From UBA1205 sp045534635 (GTDB lineage Bacteria > Bacteroidota > Bacteroidia > Bacteroidales > WCHB1-69): a stretch of DNA of 64,000 nt. How positions within the stretch are numbered: the first letter of the stretch is position 1; each line of letters begins with the position of its first letter. Positions 7,068 through 16,652 of the stretch are shown here, one piece after another. The stretch covers positions 246,042 to 310,041 of the forward strand of contig JAZSKB010000044.1 in NCBI GenBank assembly GCA_045534635.1, in the 5' to 3' direction. The notes below the pieces were generated by a model. That model was not told the DNA's origin. It made no database searches and saw nothing but the letters and a program-made list of their open reading frames with translations. The translations under genes and the position numbers were made by a program.

Positions 7068-8936
7068 ATGAAAAAAATATTAGGTCTATTTATCATTCTA
7101 TTGATTTTTAATACAATTTCAGGACAATCGTTAAACCACGCCATCACCAATAGCCACGTAGATAGTGTTTGGCAAGGCATAAATTTACCACAAGGATATA
7201 CAGGCAAAGGAGTTATTGTAGGTATTACCGATTGGGGCTTTGATTATACCCACCCCGTTTTTTTCGACACAACACTGACATATAGTAGAATATTACGTGT
7301 TTGGGATATGTTTCGTAACAACGGTACCCCTCCTGAAGGTTTCAATTATGGTGTAGAATATACCGACAGCAACGAAATATTACAAGCACTTTGCGATACA
7401 TTCAATGTGTATGAATATGGCTATCATGGCACTCATGTGGCTTCTATTGCTGCTGGAAGTGGAGCAAAAACCAAATATCGAGGTGTCGCTTTTGAAGCAG
7501 ACCTTTTATTTGCTACATTTATTGTTGATGAACAATCAGTTATAGATGCATTTCTTTGGATGTATCAAGTTGCACAAAAAGAGAATAAAAGACTTGTTAT
7601 CAATATGAGTTGGGGATTATATTATATGGATAATCTCGATGGAACAGGAAAACTCGCTAAAATAATGGACTCTTTATCTACATTAGGTGTAGTTTTTGTA
7701 ACAAGTGGAGGCAATAATGGAGATGTAAATTTTCATATTGGACAAAATTTCACTACTAACAAAGATACTCTTCGTACTCAAATCCAATATGATGATAGAA
7801 ACGCAAATACATATTGGGGGCAATCTATCTCTATGACCAATAGCCCACAAAGTTCATTCCAATTTCAGATACATTTGCTTGATATAAACAATAATATTAT
7901 ATATATTGATAAGTCTTATAATACTATAAATGGTAATCAAAATATAGATACAACAATTATTATCAACGAAGATACATTGATTTATCGCATAGCAATAGAA
8001 TCAGAAAATCCTGACAATCATCGACCACAAGTCCGCCTACGAGTAAAAAAGACCACATCTACTTATAAATTATGCTTATATATCCATGCCGATAATGGAG
8101 AATTTCACGCTTGGAATGTTGCTGAATTAGAAAACAATGTAGGAAATTGGGGCAATGATTTTATTAATCCATATAAAAATGACACCCTATGGACAGCAGG
8201 AAATGTCTATCATGGCTTAGGTGCTCCTGCCAATGTAGAATGTGCTATTACCGTAGCAGCATACAATCCATCACGCCCTATTCCATTAGGAACAAGAGGC
8301 GGAGAAATTGCCTCATTTTCAAGTTATGGTGGAACTATTGACGGCAGAATTAAACCAGAAATAGCCGCTCCCGGACAAGAAATAGTTGGTGCATTATCCA
8401 GTTATACAACAAGATATTCATCTTCAATAAGAACAACAAAAGTTAATTTCCGCAACAGAGAATATGGATTTGTTCCATTATCTGGCACGTCTATGTCTTC
8501 GCCTGTCGTTGCTGGAATTGTTGCTTTGATATTGCAAGCTAACCCAAATTTAACACCTCAAGAAATAAAAAATATCATTACCGAGACAGCACAAAACGAC
8601 CAATATACACAAACCGCTGGAGTTGAACGTTTTGGATACGGAAAAATCAACGCATACGCCGCAGTACAAAAAGCATTGGAAACATTGACAATTTCAAACA
8701 ATAATGCAGATACTCATTTTTTGATATATCCAAACCCTACAAAAAACATTATAAATATACAAAACACTAATTATCAAGAAATTAAAAATATTGAAATTTA
8801 TAATATTAGCGGTCAACTCATAAAAACAACTATCATAAACAAGTCGTTTACTCAAATTGATATTTCAGAATTGCCAAGTGGCATATATATACTAAAAATC
8901 AATGATTTAGATATAAAAAAAATTATAAAATTTTAA
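7068..8936 (+). CDS. secreted subtilisin-like serine protease (S8) with T9SS type A sorting domain
   Basis: Predicted protease exported by the Sec pathway and then by the T9SS. A signal peptide occupies about residues 1-20. The catalytic triad is D55 (GITDWGFDY), H123 (HGTHVAS) and S475 (GTSMSSP), with the oxyanion Asn in SGGNNG near 216. About 170 residues (roughly 220-390) are inserted between the oxyanion region and the last part of the catalytic fold; that stretch looks beta-rich and resembles inserts in other Bacteroidota subtilases. Residues 552-622 form the sorting domain (YPNPTKN, LPSGIYILKI, C-terminal KKIIKF). Own promoter at 7031. Substrate unknown. Confidence 0.92.
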   Translation: MKKILGLFIILLIFNTISGQSLNHAITNSHVDSVWQGINLPQGYTGKGVIVGITDWGFDYTHPVFFDTTLTYSRILRVWDMFRNNGTPPEGFNYGVEYTDSNEILQALCDTFNVYEYGYHGTHVASIAAGSGAKTKYRGVAFEADLLFATFIVDEQSVIDAFLWMYQVAQKENKRLVINMSWGLYYMDNLDGTGKLAKIMDSLSTLGVVFVTSGGNNGDVNFHIGQNFTTNKDTLRTQIQYDDRNANTYWGQSISMTNSPQSSFQFQIHLLDINNNIIYIDKSYNTINGNQNIDTTIIINEDTLIYRIAIESENPDNHRPQVRLRVKKTTSTYKLCLYIHADNGEFHAWNVAELENNVGNWGNDFINPYKNDTLWTAGNVYHGLGAPANVECAITVAAYNPSRPIPLGTRGGEIASFSSYGGTIDGRIKPEIAAPGQEIVGALSSYTTRYSSSIRTTKVNFRNREYGFVPLSGTSMSSPVVAGIVALILQANPNLTPQEIKNIITETAQNDQYTQTAGVERFGYGKINAYAAVQKALETLTISNNNADTHFLIYPNPTKNIINIQNTNYQEIKNIEIYNISGQLIKTTIINKSFTQIDISELPSGIYILKINDLDIKKIIKF

Positions 8937-8961
8937 TTATTAAAAAAAAATCTTATTAATA

Positions 8962-8982
8962 GGCAATATTTTGCCAATAAAA
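8962..8982 (+). terminator. weak terminator after the subtilase
   Basis: GGCAA-TATT-TTGCC (8962-8975) is a 5-base-pair stem with a four-base loop followed by AATAAAAATG, not a clean T run. It is the only hairpin in the 83-base gap before the next gene. Confidence 0.3.
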
Positions 8983-9019
8983 ATGTTTATAAATAGTTAA
9001 TTTTATTAAAAAGAATAAA

Positions 9020-10777
9020 TTGTTGTATAAAAAAATTATTATAACTTATTTATTAGTTTTTTTGGGAAGTTTTTCGTTCGCTTCACAAAAAGATACCTGC
9101 TTTTTGCAGCAAAAAAAAGATTGGAAATCTTATCAAAAAACTGCAAAACAATTAGATAGATACGACAAAGATAATTATTATTATCTTCTTCCTATATTCA
9201 ATCGCACCTACGAAATTGTTGCTACCAATAAATGGTATCAAAATTTTGATTCAATCATTACACATTGTGATAATGAAATACAAGGTATCTTATCAGACAT
9301 TGATGAAAATCCTTGTATGGAGAACATTTTTTATTTAAAAGGTCAATCTCTATTTTACCAAAAAAAATATGAAGATGCAATTGTTGTATTCAGTGCAATG
9401 AATGATTTATTTTATCAAAATCCTGATGCAATTCTTGAATCTTATATTGGTCTTTTCAATTGTTTTTTTGAATTAAAACAATATCAGCAATGCCAATCTA
9501 TTTTGGATAGTATCACACACGATTTCGATAGCAATGAATTGGTAAAAGATTTATCTTATTTATATGCAATCAGTTCATTAATGTTAGAAATGGAACGATG
9601 GCAAGAATCTATAAACTATTTACAAATAATTTTGGCAAAAAAAATTCCATATCAACTAAGAACACGAATTTTATTTATTCTCGGACAAGTTTACGAAACT
9701 ATTGGAGAATACAATAATGCAATTGTTCAATATACAGAAGTAAGCAAACGACTTGTTTCTAATAATATCATGCATAGTTATGCGATTTTACATACTCATT
9801 TATGCCAAAAAGATATAGAAAAACGTTATCAAGATTCTATTGAAGATGCGATTTATAAACAAACACACCCTACCCCAACTACATTCGAACCATCTATGGT
9901 AGAATCTCCCTCCGAACACAATAATTTTGAAAATGAATATCCATATTATTTCAATGATTTAGCCTCAATGTTCTTTTTACAAGAATATGATGAAATAGAT
10001 ATATACGATAGCACTTACATTGACGATATTAATGAAGACGAATTGAGTACATCTTTGTTAGATTCTATCTTTGAAAATTGGGATTCGATATCCATTCATA
10101 TTCCAAGAACAGATTTTAGCAATATGACCGATACTATATATCTACCATTGGTTGATTCAAATTATATTTTACCAGAATTTTCTACAATAGTATCTCGATT
10201 TGGTTGGCGTAAAAGACGTTATCATTATGGATTAGATTTTAAAAATCGCGTTGGAGACAGCATTTATTGCCTTTTTGATGGCGTTGTTCGCATTTCTAAA
10301 TGGAATAGGACATACGGAAACCTTGTTATTGTAAGACATTACAATGGTTTGGAAACTTTTTATGCACATTGTTCAAAACTATTAGTTACACCAAATACAG
10401 AAGTTAAAGCCGGACAAGTAATAGCATTGATTGGCAATACTGGTAGAAGTACAGGTCCTCATTTACACCTTGAAACCCGTTACAAAGGTGTACCTATCAA
10501 TCCCGAACATATTATTGATTTTGAAAAACAAAAATTGATTTCTGATACATTAATTATATGTAAGGAACTTTTTAATTACAAACGTTCCAACAGAAGTTCT
10601 TCATCTTCTGGAGCCACACTAACCAATATTAATGGAGGTTCTTATTACACCGTACGATATGGAGATACATTGTCGAGAATTGCACAAAGATACGGAACAA
10701 GTGTCAACAATATAAAACGTTTAAATGGGTTACGCTCTGATTTTATTCGAGATGGGCAACGACTACGGATTAAATAA
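9020..10777 (+). CDS. secreted M23 peptidase with TPR-like N-terminus and C-terminal LysM
   Basis: Predicted periplasmic peptidoglycan endopeptidase or a related amidase activator. A signal peptide (about 1-21) is followed by helical TPR-like sequence (about 105-260), an acidic linker, an M23 domain (about 385-500) and a LysM module (542-585) that should bind glycan. Zinc and catalytic residues of M23 are intact: H402 and D406 (HYGLD), H450 (YAHCS) and HLH 481-483. The start is TTG at 9020, or the next TTG at 9023; no ATG precedes the signal peptide. A second M23 gene begins 12 bases after the stop, so the pair is probably one operon. Confidence 0.88.
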   Translation: MLYKKIIITYLLVFLGSFSFASQKDTCFLQQKKDWKSYQKTAKQLDRYDKDNYYYLLPIFNRTYEIVATNKWYQNFDSIITHCDNEIQGILSDIDENPCMENIFYLKGQSLFYQKKYEDAIVVFSAMNDLFYQNPDAILESYIGLFNCFFELKQYQQCQSILDSITHDFDSNELVKDLSYLYAISSLMLEMERWQESINYLQIILAKKIPYQLRTRILFILGQVYETIGEYNNAIVQYTEVSKRLVSNNIMHSYAILHTHLCQKDIEKRYQDSIEDAIYKQTHPTPTTFEPSMVESPSEHNNFENEYPYYFNDLASMFFLQEYDEIDIYDSTYIDDINEDELSTSLLDSIFENWDSISIHIPRTDFSNMTDTIYLPLVDSNYILPEFSTIVSRFGWRKRRYHYGLDFKNRVGDSIYCLFDGVVRISKWNRTYGNLVIVRHYNGLETFYAHCSKLLVTPNTEVKAGQVIALIGNTGRSTGPHLHLETRYKGVPINPEHIIDFEKQKLISDTLIICKELFNYKRSNRSSSSSGATLTNINGGSYYTVRYGDTLSRIAQRYGTSVNNIKRLNGLRSDFIRDGQRLRIK

Positions 10778-10789
10778 TTTTCTTGAATC

Positions 10790-11725
10790 GTGAAATACAA
10801 ATTTAATCAACAATCATTATCATTTGAAAAGGTTGAAAAAACCGTTAAACAACGGATAAAAAACCTATTACTACATTTGGCAACTGCTATTGCTTTTGCT
10901 ACTATTATTTTAATATTTTGGTCATTTTTCTTTGATTCCCCAAAAGAAAAACAATTGAAACGTGAAGTTAAAGAATATAATTTAAAAATCAATCAATTAG
11001 AAAAAAAAATTGATTTGTTGTCTCAAGTTCTTGAGGATTACCAAGAAAAAGATAAATCATTGTATAGGAGTATTTTAGAAGCAACCCCACAAGAATCTAA
11101 TGTTTCTATTGAAGCACTCGCATCGTATAACGATTTATCACAGAAAGAAGCACTTACACGTTTACAACTCAAAACAGACCTTTTGGTAACCGAAACCCAA
11201 CAATTACTATTATCTTACTGTGAATTATGGAAGTTAGCACAAAATAAAAAAGAAATTTACAGCCATATCCCAGCCATATCACCCGTTAAAAATCCACAAG
11301 TAATTTCAGGATTTGGACATCGCTATCATCCTATATACAAAATTTTACGTCCACATACTGGCATCGATATTATTGGCAAAAAAGGCACTCCAATTTATGC
11401 TACTGCCGACGGCACTATCTGCAATCCTAATGTTGGCACTTCTGGTTATGGTATTTTAGTGGCTATCAATCATGGCAACGGCTATCAAACTATATATGCT
11501 CATTTGTCTAAAAAAAATGTTCACATAGGGCAAAAAGTGAAACGAGGAGAAGTTATAGGTTACATGGGAAATTCTGGACTTTCCTCAGGAGTTCATGTTC
11601 ATTATGAAGTTATTAAAAATGGCGTTAAGGTCAATCCGATACATTATTTCTTTGCAGACATTACTCCTGAAGAATATGATGCCATACTCAAACAAGCATC
11701 TGAAATCAATCAATCATTATCTTAA
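10790..11725 (+). CDS. membrane-anchored M23 family metallopeptidase
   Basis: Predicted cell-wall peptidase held at the inner membrane. One membrane segment (about 26-48) is followed by a coiled coil (about 52-90) and a C-terminal M23 domain (about 165-285). Active-site residues are present: H189 and D193 (HTGID), H238 (YAHLS) and HVH 269-271; GFGHRYHP is at 174-181. The start is GTG at 10790. This layout (TM, coiled coil, M23) is usual for Bacteroidota peptidases that act in growth or division. It follows the LysM peptidase by 12 bases and converges on the next gene with 6 bases between the stops. Confidence 0.9.
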   Translation: MKYKFNQQSLSFEKVEKTVKQRIKNLLLHLATAIAFATIILIFWSFFFDSPKEKQLKREVKEYNLKINQLEKKIDLLSQVLEDYQEKDKSLYRSILEATPQESNVSIEALASYNDLSQKEALTRLQLKTDLLVTETQQLLLSYCELWKLAQNKKEIYSHIPAISPVKNPQVISGFGHRYHPIYKILRPHTGIDIIGKKGTPIYATADGTICNPNVGTSGYGILVAINHGNGYQTIYAHLSKKNVHIGQKVKRGEVIGYMGNSGLSSGVHVHYEVIKNGVKVNPIHYFFADITPEEYDAILKQASEINQSLS

Positions 11726-11731
11726 TAGCAA

Positions 11732-12628
11732 TTATTTAAGATAGGTATAATATTCTGTTTCACTTGCTGTTACTCCAGAATATCGCACTTGGTAATTATA
11801 TACATCATTATCTTTTTGATACCCAGTTTTATCCGAAAATGTTGACATTTCTGTCATTGTACATTTAATTGGATACGATTTATTATATTTATAATCAAAC
11901 TTTTGCGTTATCAATGCTCTATCATATTCATCGTAACCATTATCATAATAATAATGAATTGATGAAATATTATTTTTACTATATCCTAATAAATCAACAA
12001 TAGGATAAGGTAAACCATAAAATGGATTTACTTTATCATCATATTTATATGTTGCTGTATAATATAATGTTGAATCTTTCCCTTGGGCTAAATATGTTCT
12101 TATTGTCGTAATATTATCCTTTTCATACGTAATATATTGGTATGCAGTAAGTTCTTTATTTGATTTATGTACTTTCAATTTTTGAAATGTTTTTGGAACA
12201 AATACTGAAGTAAGTTTTGAATCTGATTTTGCTAAATAAAAAGACAATTTGCGAATTTTATTCGTTTTTTCTTTTCTTTCTACCAATATTTCTAATTTTA
12301 ACTCATTGTTTTCAAAACACTTAATATTCGTCAATAAAGATTTGTTATATGTCAATTCTACCCTTTCATTTTCTTTTGAAAGAAAAATAGTGGATATTGT
12401 TTTATCCTTATTGAAAATAAAAGAAATAGTATCTTTGTCTAAAAGATGTAAAATTGATTGTAATTGCTTTTTATCATTATAAACAAATTCATCTGTTAAA
12501 ACAATTTCACTATCATTTTGCTTTTCAACAAATTGTATCTTTTTTTTCGGGTTAAAAACTTCACTTTTCTGACAAGAAAACATTAAAAACAAAACTAATC
12601 CAATTAATAAATAATATTGTATTTTCAT
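11732..12628 (-). CDS. lipoprotein of unknown function
   Basis: A 298-residue predicted lipoprotein with C19 at the lipobox (LMFSCQKS). The rest is rich in lysine, tyrosine and short beta strands of the kind seen in YD-like or DUF4595-like Bacteroidota lipoproteins (KYDDKVNPFYGLPYP, YYYDNGYDEYDR), so a beta-sheet fold is likely; I cannot name the family with confidence. No catalytic motif is seen. It faces away from the gene at 12722 across a 93-base AT-rich gap in which I found no consensus promoter. No terminator separates it from the convergent M23 gene. Confidence 0.75.
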   Translation of the reverse strand: MKIQYYLLIGLVLFLMFSCQKSEVFNPKKKIQFVEKQNDSEIVLTDEFVYNDKKQLQSILHLLDKDTISFIFNKDKTISTIFLSKENERVELTYNKSLLTNIKCFENNELKLEILVERKEKTNKIRKLSFYLAKSDSKLTSVFVPKTFQKLKVHKSNKELTAYQYITYEKDNITTIRTYLAQGKDSTLYYTATYKYDDKVNPFYGLPYPIVDLLGYSKNNISSIHYYYDNGYDEYDRALITQKFDYKYNKSYPIKCTMTEMSTFSDKTGYQKDNDVYNYQVRYSGVTASETEYYTYLK

Positions 12629-12721
12629 TATTATGTATTTTTTTTATATAACGTTTAAATTTATAAAATATTTTATATAATTTTACGTTTTTTAAAAATA
12701 AGCATTTTTGTTTTTGCGAAC

Positions 12722-15280
12722 ATGCATAGAAGAATAGTATTAGTTGTTTTATTGTGTTGTATCTTTATACCAATATTTGCCACCCATGAAAGGGCTGGTG
12801 AAATTACCTATCGACACATCAGTGGGTTAACATACGAAATTACCCTAACAACATACACCTACGCCCCAAGTCCAGCAGACCGCCCAAATTTAGATATTGA
12901 TTGGGGAGACGGCTCGTCATCAAACGTATTTCGCTATGATTTTCAAATAGTTGGAACAGATATAAAGAAAAATGTCTATATTGCTTCTCACACTTATCCT
13001 TCGGCAGGAACTTATATCATTTCTATGGTAGATGAAAATAGAAATCAAGGAATCGTTAATATTCCACAATCGGTATCAGTTCCATTTTATATAGAAACAG
13101 AAATAACAATAAACAATTTTTTCACTCCAAACAATTCCCCTATTTTAAACAACCCTCCTATTGACGTAGGTTGTGTTGGCGTTCCATTTTATCATAATCC
13201 TGTAGCAATAGACCCTGACGGCGACAGCCTATCTTATTCATTAATTGCATGTCGAAGAGGAAAAGGACAATTTATAGCAGGCTACACCACACCTTTGGCA
13301 AGTAATTCTATCAGTATAGATGCTCGCACTGGAGATTTTGTTTGGGATAGTCCTATGCTTCAAGGAGAATACAATATTGCTATTTTAATAGAAGAATGGC
13401 GTAAGGGAATAAAAATTGGCTCTGTTGTTCGAGATATGCAAATCAATATTACAGCATGCAACAATTTGCCACCAATTATACAAACTATCTCTTATGCTTG
13501 TGTCAATGCTGGCGATTCTTTAACTTTTTTAGTTGAGGCAACAGATGATAGCACTCAAATTGTTACCTTATCAGCATTAGGAGATGTATTTTCAGTAAAT
13601 CAACCTGCATCATTTTCAAAACAAAGCAACTATGGACATGTTGGTGAACAATTTGTATGGGCAACCGATTGCGAACACGTCAGATTAAATCCATATCAAG
13701 TTACATTTAAAGCACAAGACAATGGAAATCCTGTTAATTTAGTCAGTCTGCATACTCTACAAATTCAAGTAGTTGCACCTGCTCCACAACAATTACAAAC
13801 ATTGCCTTCGGAAAATAGTATATTTTTATCATGGCAACCTTCGCCTTGTAGTTCGCTCGCCAAAGGATATAAAATATACCGAAAAATAGACCCTTCGGGC
13901 TTTGTTCCGATGCATTGTCAAACGGGAGTTCCACAATTTACAGGTTTTCAACAAATTGCTATCACTACAGATACATTTTTTATCGATGACAATGCAAGCA
14001 AAGGACTTTTACACGGAATGGAATATTGTTACATGGTGATTGCCTATTTTTCCGATGGTGCAGAAAGTTATGCTTCCAACGAATCTTGTACTATACTCAA
14101 ACAATCTATACCCATTATAACACATATTTCTATTGATAGTACCGATGAAAATTACGGAAAAATTGCTATTCAATGGGAAAAACCAAAAGGAATTGACACT
14201 ATTCAATATCAAGGTCCGTATAGTTTTGAATTATTTTGCAGTAATAACAACACTTCAAATTTCATACTTGTAGATACATTTCTTTACAATGAACCCACTA
14301 TATATCAAAATAATAACAAAAACACAACACAAAATCAATTTTATTATCAACTACGAATGTACAATCTTACTAATGGTAAAACATTAATTGGGTCGTCTGA
14401 TATTGGCTCTTCTATATTTTTACAAATACACGCAGGAGACAGAAAAAATTTATTATCATGGCATTCGGTTACACCTTGGAACAATATTCAATATGAAATA
14501 CAACGATATAACACTAATAATCAAAACTTTGACATTATAGCAACAACTACAGATACTTTTTATTACGATACTTCACTGATAAATGGAGAAAATTATTGCT
14601 ACCGAATTTTAGCTTTCGGACAATATTCCGATACCACAATCCAACGCCCATTACAAAATTATTCTCAAATAGTTTGTGCGATTCCTATTGACAATCAAGC
14701 ACCTGATTGTCCGATATTACAAGGGCAAACAGATTGTGAAAATATTGATTTACAATGGGATATTAATTTACTAACCAATAAAGATATTCATCAATTTTAT
14801 ATCTATTATCGTCCTGATGTTAATAGTCAATTTTCTATTATTGATAGTGTTCCTTATACAGAAATGAACTATCAAATTATCCATCCTATTTCTGTTATAG
14901 GCTGTTTTATTGTTACGGCAATTGATAGCAACGGCAATGAAAGCGAAATATGTTCAGAAATTTGTTTTGACAATGATATTTGTCCTCAATACAAACTACC
15001 CAATATTTTCACACCAGATGCTCTTTGCGAAGGCATTCCATGTCTATTTCGCCCATATAAATATAATTTTGTAGAAAGTGCAGAAATTTTCATTTACAAT
15101 CGTTGGGGAAATTTAGTTTTTTTCACTACCAATCCAGACATTAATTGGGATGGAATCAATCAACAAACAAAACAAAAATGTGTTGCGGGAGTATATTATT
15201 ACTTTTGCAATATCAATGAATACACTTTAAAAGGAATTTCAAAACGAATAATAACAGGTTCAATCACTTTAATAAGATAA
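12722..15280 (+). CDS. large secreted protein with PKD-like and Fn3-like regions and T9SS type B sorting domain
   Basis: Predicted cell-surface or secreted protein. A signal peptide (about 1-20) ends in IFATHERAGE; the mature start HERAGEITYRH is typical of Bacteroidota gliding-associated proteins. A PKD-like segment (SHTYPSAGTYIISM) follows at about 85-110, and DPDGDSLSYSL resembles a cadherin-like calcium strand. Two or three fibronectin III-like stretches lie in the middle. The C-terminal about 90 residues (YKLPNIFTPDALC, IFIYNRWGNLVF, GVYYYFCNI) are the type B sorting domain (gliding motility-associated C-terminal domain). Riboflavin synthase begins 1 base after the stop. Function unknown; adhesin-like is an inference. 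Confidence 0.88.
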   Translation: MHRRIVLVVLLCCIFIPIFATHERAGEITYRHISGLTYEITLTTYTYAPSPADRPNLDIDWGDGSSSNVFRYDFQIVGTDIKKNVYIASHTYPSAGTYIISMVDENRNQGIVNIPQSVSVPFYIETEITINNFFTPNNSPILNNPPIDVGCVGVPFYHNPVAIDPDGDSLSYSLIACRRGKGQFIAGYTTPLASNSISIDARTGDFVWDSPMLQGEYNIAILIEEWRKGIKIGSVVRDMQINITACNNLPPIIQTISYACVNAGDSLTFLVEATDDSTQIVTLSALGDVFSVNQPASFSKQSNYGHVGEQFVWATDCEHVRLNPYQVTFKAQDNGNPVNLVSLHTLQIQVVAPAPQQLQTLPSENSIFLSWQPSPCSSLAKGYKIYRKIDPSGFVPMHCQTGVPQFTGFQQIAITTDTFFIDDNASKGLLHGMEYCYMVIAYFSDGAESYASNESCTILKQSIPIITHISIDSTDENYGKIAIQWEKPKGIDTIQYQGPYSFELFCSNNNTSNFILVDTFLYNEPTIYQNNNKNTTQNQFYYQLRMYNLTNGKTLIGSSDIGSSIFLQIHAGDRKNLLSWHSVTPWNNIQYEIQRYNTNNQNFDIIATTTDTFYYDTSLINGENYCYRILAFGQYSDTTIQRPLQNYSQIVCAIPIDNQAPDCPILQGQTDCENIDLQWDINLLTNKDIHQFYIYYRPDVNSQFSIIDSVPYTEMNYQIIHPISVIGCFIVTAIDSNGNESEICSEICFDNDICPQYKLPNIFTPDALCEGIPCLFRPYKYNFVESAEIFIYNRWGNLVFFTTNPDINWDGINQQTKQKCVAGVYYYFCNINEYTLKGISKRIITGSITLIR

Positions 15281-15281
15281 T

Positions 15282-15890
15282 ATGTTTACAGGAATCGTAG
15301 AAAAAACAGGAAAAGTAGTTGCAATTCATCAAGACAAAACAAATGTACACTTCACCATTGAAGTTGATTTTATTGATGAACTAAAAATTGACCAAAGTAT
15401 GAGTCACGATGGATGTTGTTTAACAATTGTCGCTATTGACAAAGTCAATAAATGCTATACTGTTACAGCAATGCACGAAACACTTCTTAAAACAAATTTA
15501 TGTACTTGGGAAGTTGGTTATGAAGTCAATTTAGAACGCAGTATGAAGATGGATGGTCGTTTTGATGGTCATATAGTACAAGGACACGTTGACCAAACTG
15601 CAAAATGTATCAAAATAATAGATGAAAATGGTAGTTGGCGTTATTATTTTGAATATGAAGCACAAAAAGACCAAATCACTGTACCCAAAGGTTCTATTAG
15701 TGTTAATGGGGTTAGTCTTACAGTTGTAGATTCTGAAATCGGAATGTTTTCTGTGGCTATTATTCCATATACTCAACAAGTTACCAACTTTCACAATTTC
15801 AAAGTAGGAACTATTATCAATATAGAATTCGATGTTTTTGGAAAATATGTTGCTCGATTGTTGGAACAATATATGAATCAACAAAAATAA
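15282..15890 (+). CDS. ribE: riboflavin synthase, alpha subunit
   Basis: Forms riboflavin from two molecules of 6,7-dimethyl-8-ribityllumazine. The N-terminal MFTGIVEKTG and the two lumazine-binding repeats (first with DGCCLTIV, second with VNGVSLTVV) are characteristic, and 202 residues is normal. It starts 1 base after the stop of the large type B cargo gene, so it depends on that transcript or on translation coupling; no riboswitch or separate promoter is seen. It converges on tcdA with 10 bases between. Confidence 0.95.
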   Translation: MFTGIVEKTGKVVAIHQDKTNVHFTIEVDFIDELKIDQSMSHDGCCLTIVAIDKVNKCYTVTAMHETLLKTNLCTWEVGYEVNLERSMKMDGRFDGHIVQGHVDQTAKCIKIIDENGSWRYYFEYEAQKDQITVPKGSISVNGVSLTVVDSEIGMFSVAIIPYTQQVTNFHNFKVGTIINIEFDVFGKYVARLLEQYMNQQK

Positions 15891-15900
15891 AATTTGATAA

Positions 15901-16650
15901 TTATTTATCAGTATTTAATATATTTTTTTCATTGTTTACAATAGTCAAATCTTGTAAACAAACAGAAGCACACCAACAACCAAAAATAGCAGGCATATAA
16001 GAAATTGTTCCCATGCTTGTACGTTTATAAGTAGTATTTTCTTCGACAATCGTTCCTCGACTTTCTTCTGAAGAAAATATTACTTTTATACCTTTGTATA
16101 TTCCTATTTTGCGTAAACGTTTGCGAACATTGGCTGCCAAAGGACATTGGTAACTTTTGGATATATCTGCAAGATGAATTTTAGAAGGGTCTAATTTTCC
16201 TCCCGACCCCATCGCACTAACTATTGGAATATTCCGTTTTAATGCTTCAGCCATTAAAAACACTTTTGGAGAAATAGTATCAATAGCATCTATAAGATAA
16301 TCAAAATTATGATTATCAAATAATTTTACTGTATTTTTCTCTGCTAAAAAATCACAAATAGCATGTATTTTCAATCGTGGATTGATGTCTAAAAATCGAT
16401 TCTTTAAAACTTCAACTTTCGGTTGGTTATATGTAGATATTAATGCCACAAGTTGACGATTTCTATTGGTAACATCTACTTTATCTGCATCAACGATAGT
16501 AATTTCTCCGACTCCTGCTCGAACAAGCATTTCTGCTGCATAGGCTCCTACTCCACCAAGACCAACTATTAAAACATGCTTACACTGCAAGGCTTCAACA
16601 TTTTCTTTTCCTAAAAGTAAAATCGTTCTATTTTGCCAATTATCTAACAT
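15901..16650 (-). CDS. tcdA: tRNA threonylcarbamoyladenosine dehydratase
   Basis: An E1/ThiF-like ATP-dependent enzyme that cyclises t6A to ct6A in tRNA. The nucleotide-binding GLGGVGAYAAEML lies near residues 30-42, followed by DADKVDVTNRNRQ, which is diagnostic of the family, and a C-terminal CPLAANVRKRLRK. Length 249 is normal. The ATG lies 2 bases after the stop of the TonB-dependent receptor, so the two form one minus-strand operon; no functional link between them is apparent. Confidence 0.92.
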   Translation of the reverse strand: MLDNWQNRTILLLGKENVEALQCKHVLIVGLGGVGAYAAEMLVRAGVGEITIVDADKVDVTNRNRQLVALISTYNQPKVEVLKNRFLDINPRLKIHAICDFLAEKNTVKLFDNHNFDYLIDAIDTISPKVFLMAEALKRNIPIVSAMGSGGKLDPSKIHLADISKSYQCPLAANVRKRLRKIGIYKGIKVIFSSEESRGTIVEENTTYKRTSMGTISYMPAIFGCWCASVCLQDLTIVNNEKNILNTDK

Positions 16651-16652
16651 AA

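Noticed and set aside
12629..12721. Promoter pair between the lipoprotein and the type B cargo gene
   Set aside because: Only T-rich near-matches (such as TGTTTTTG) were found, none fitting TAnnTTTG.
15282..15890. FMN riboswitch before ribE
   Set aside because: There is only 1 base between the genes, and no conserved FMN-aptamer pattern was seen in the upstream coding end.
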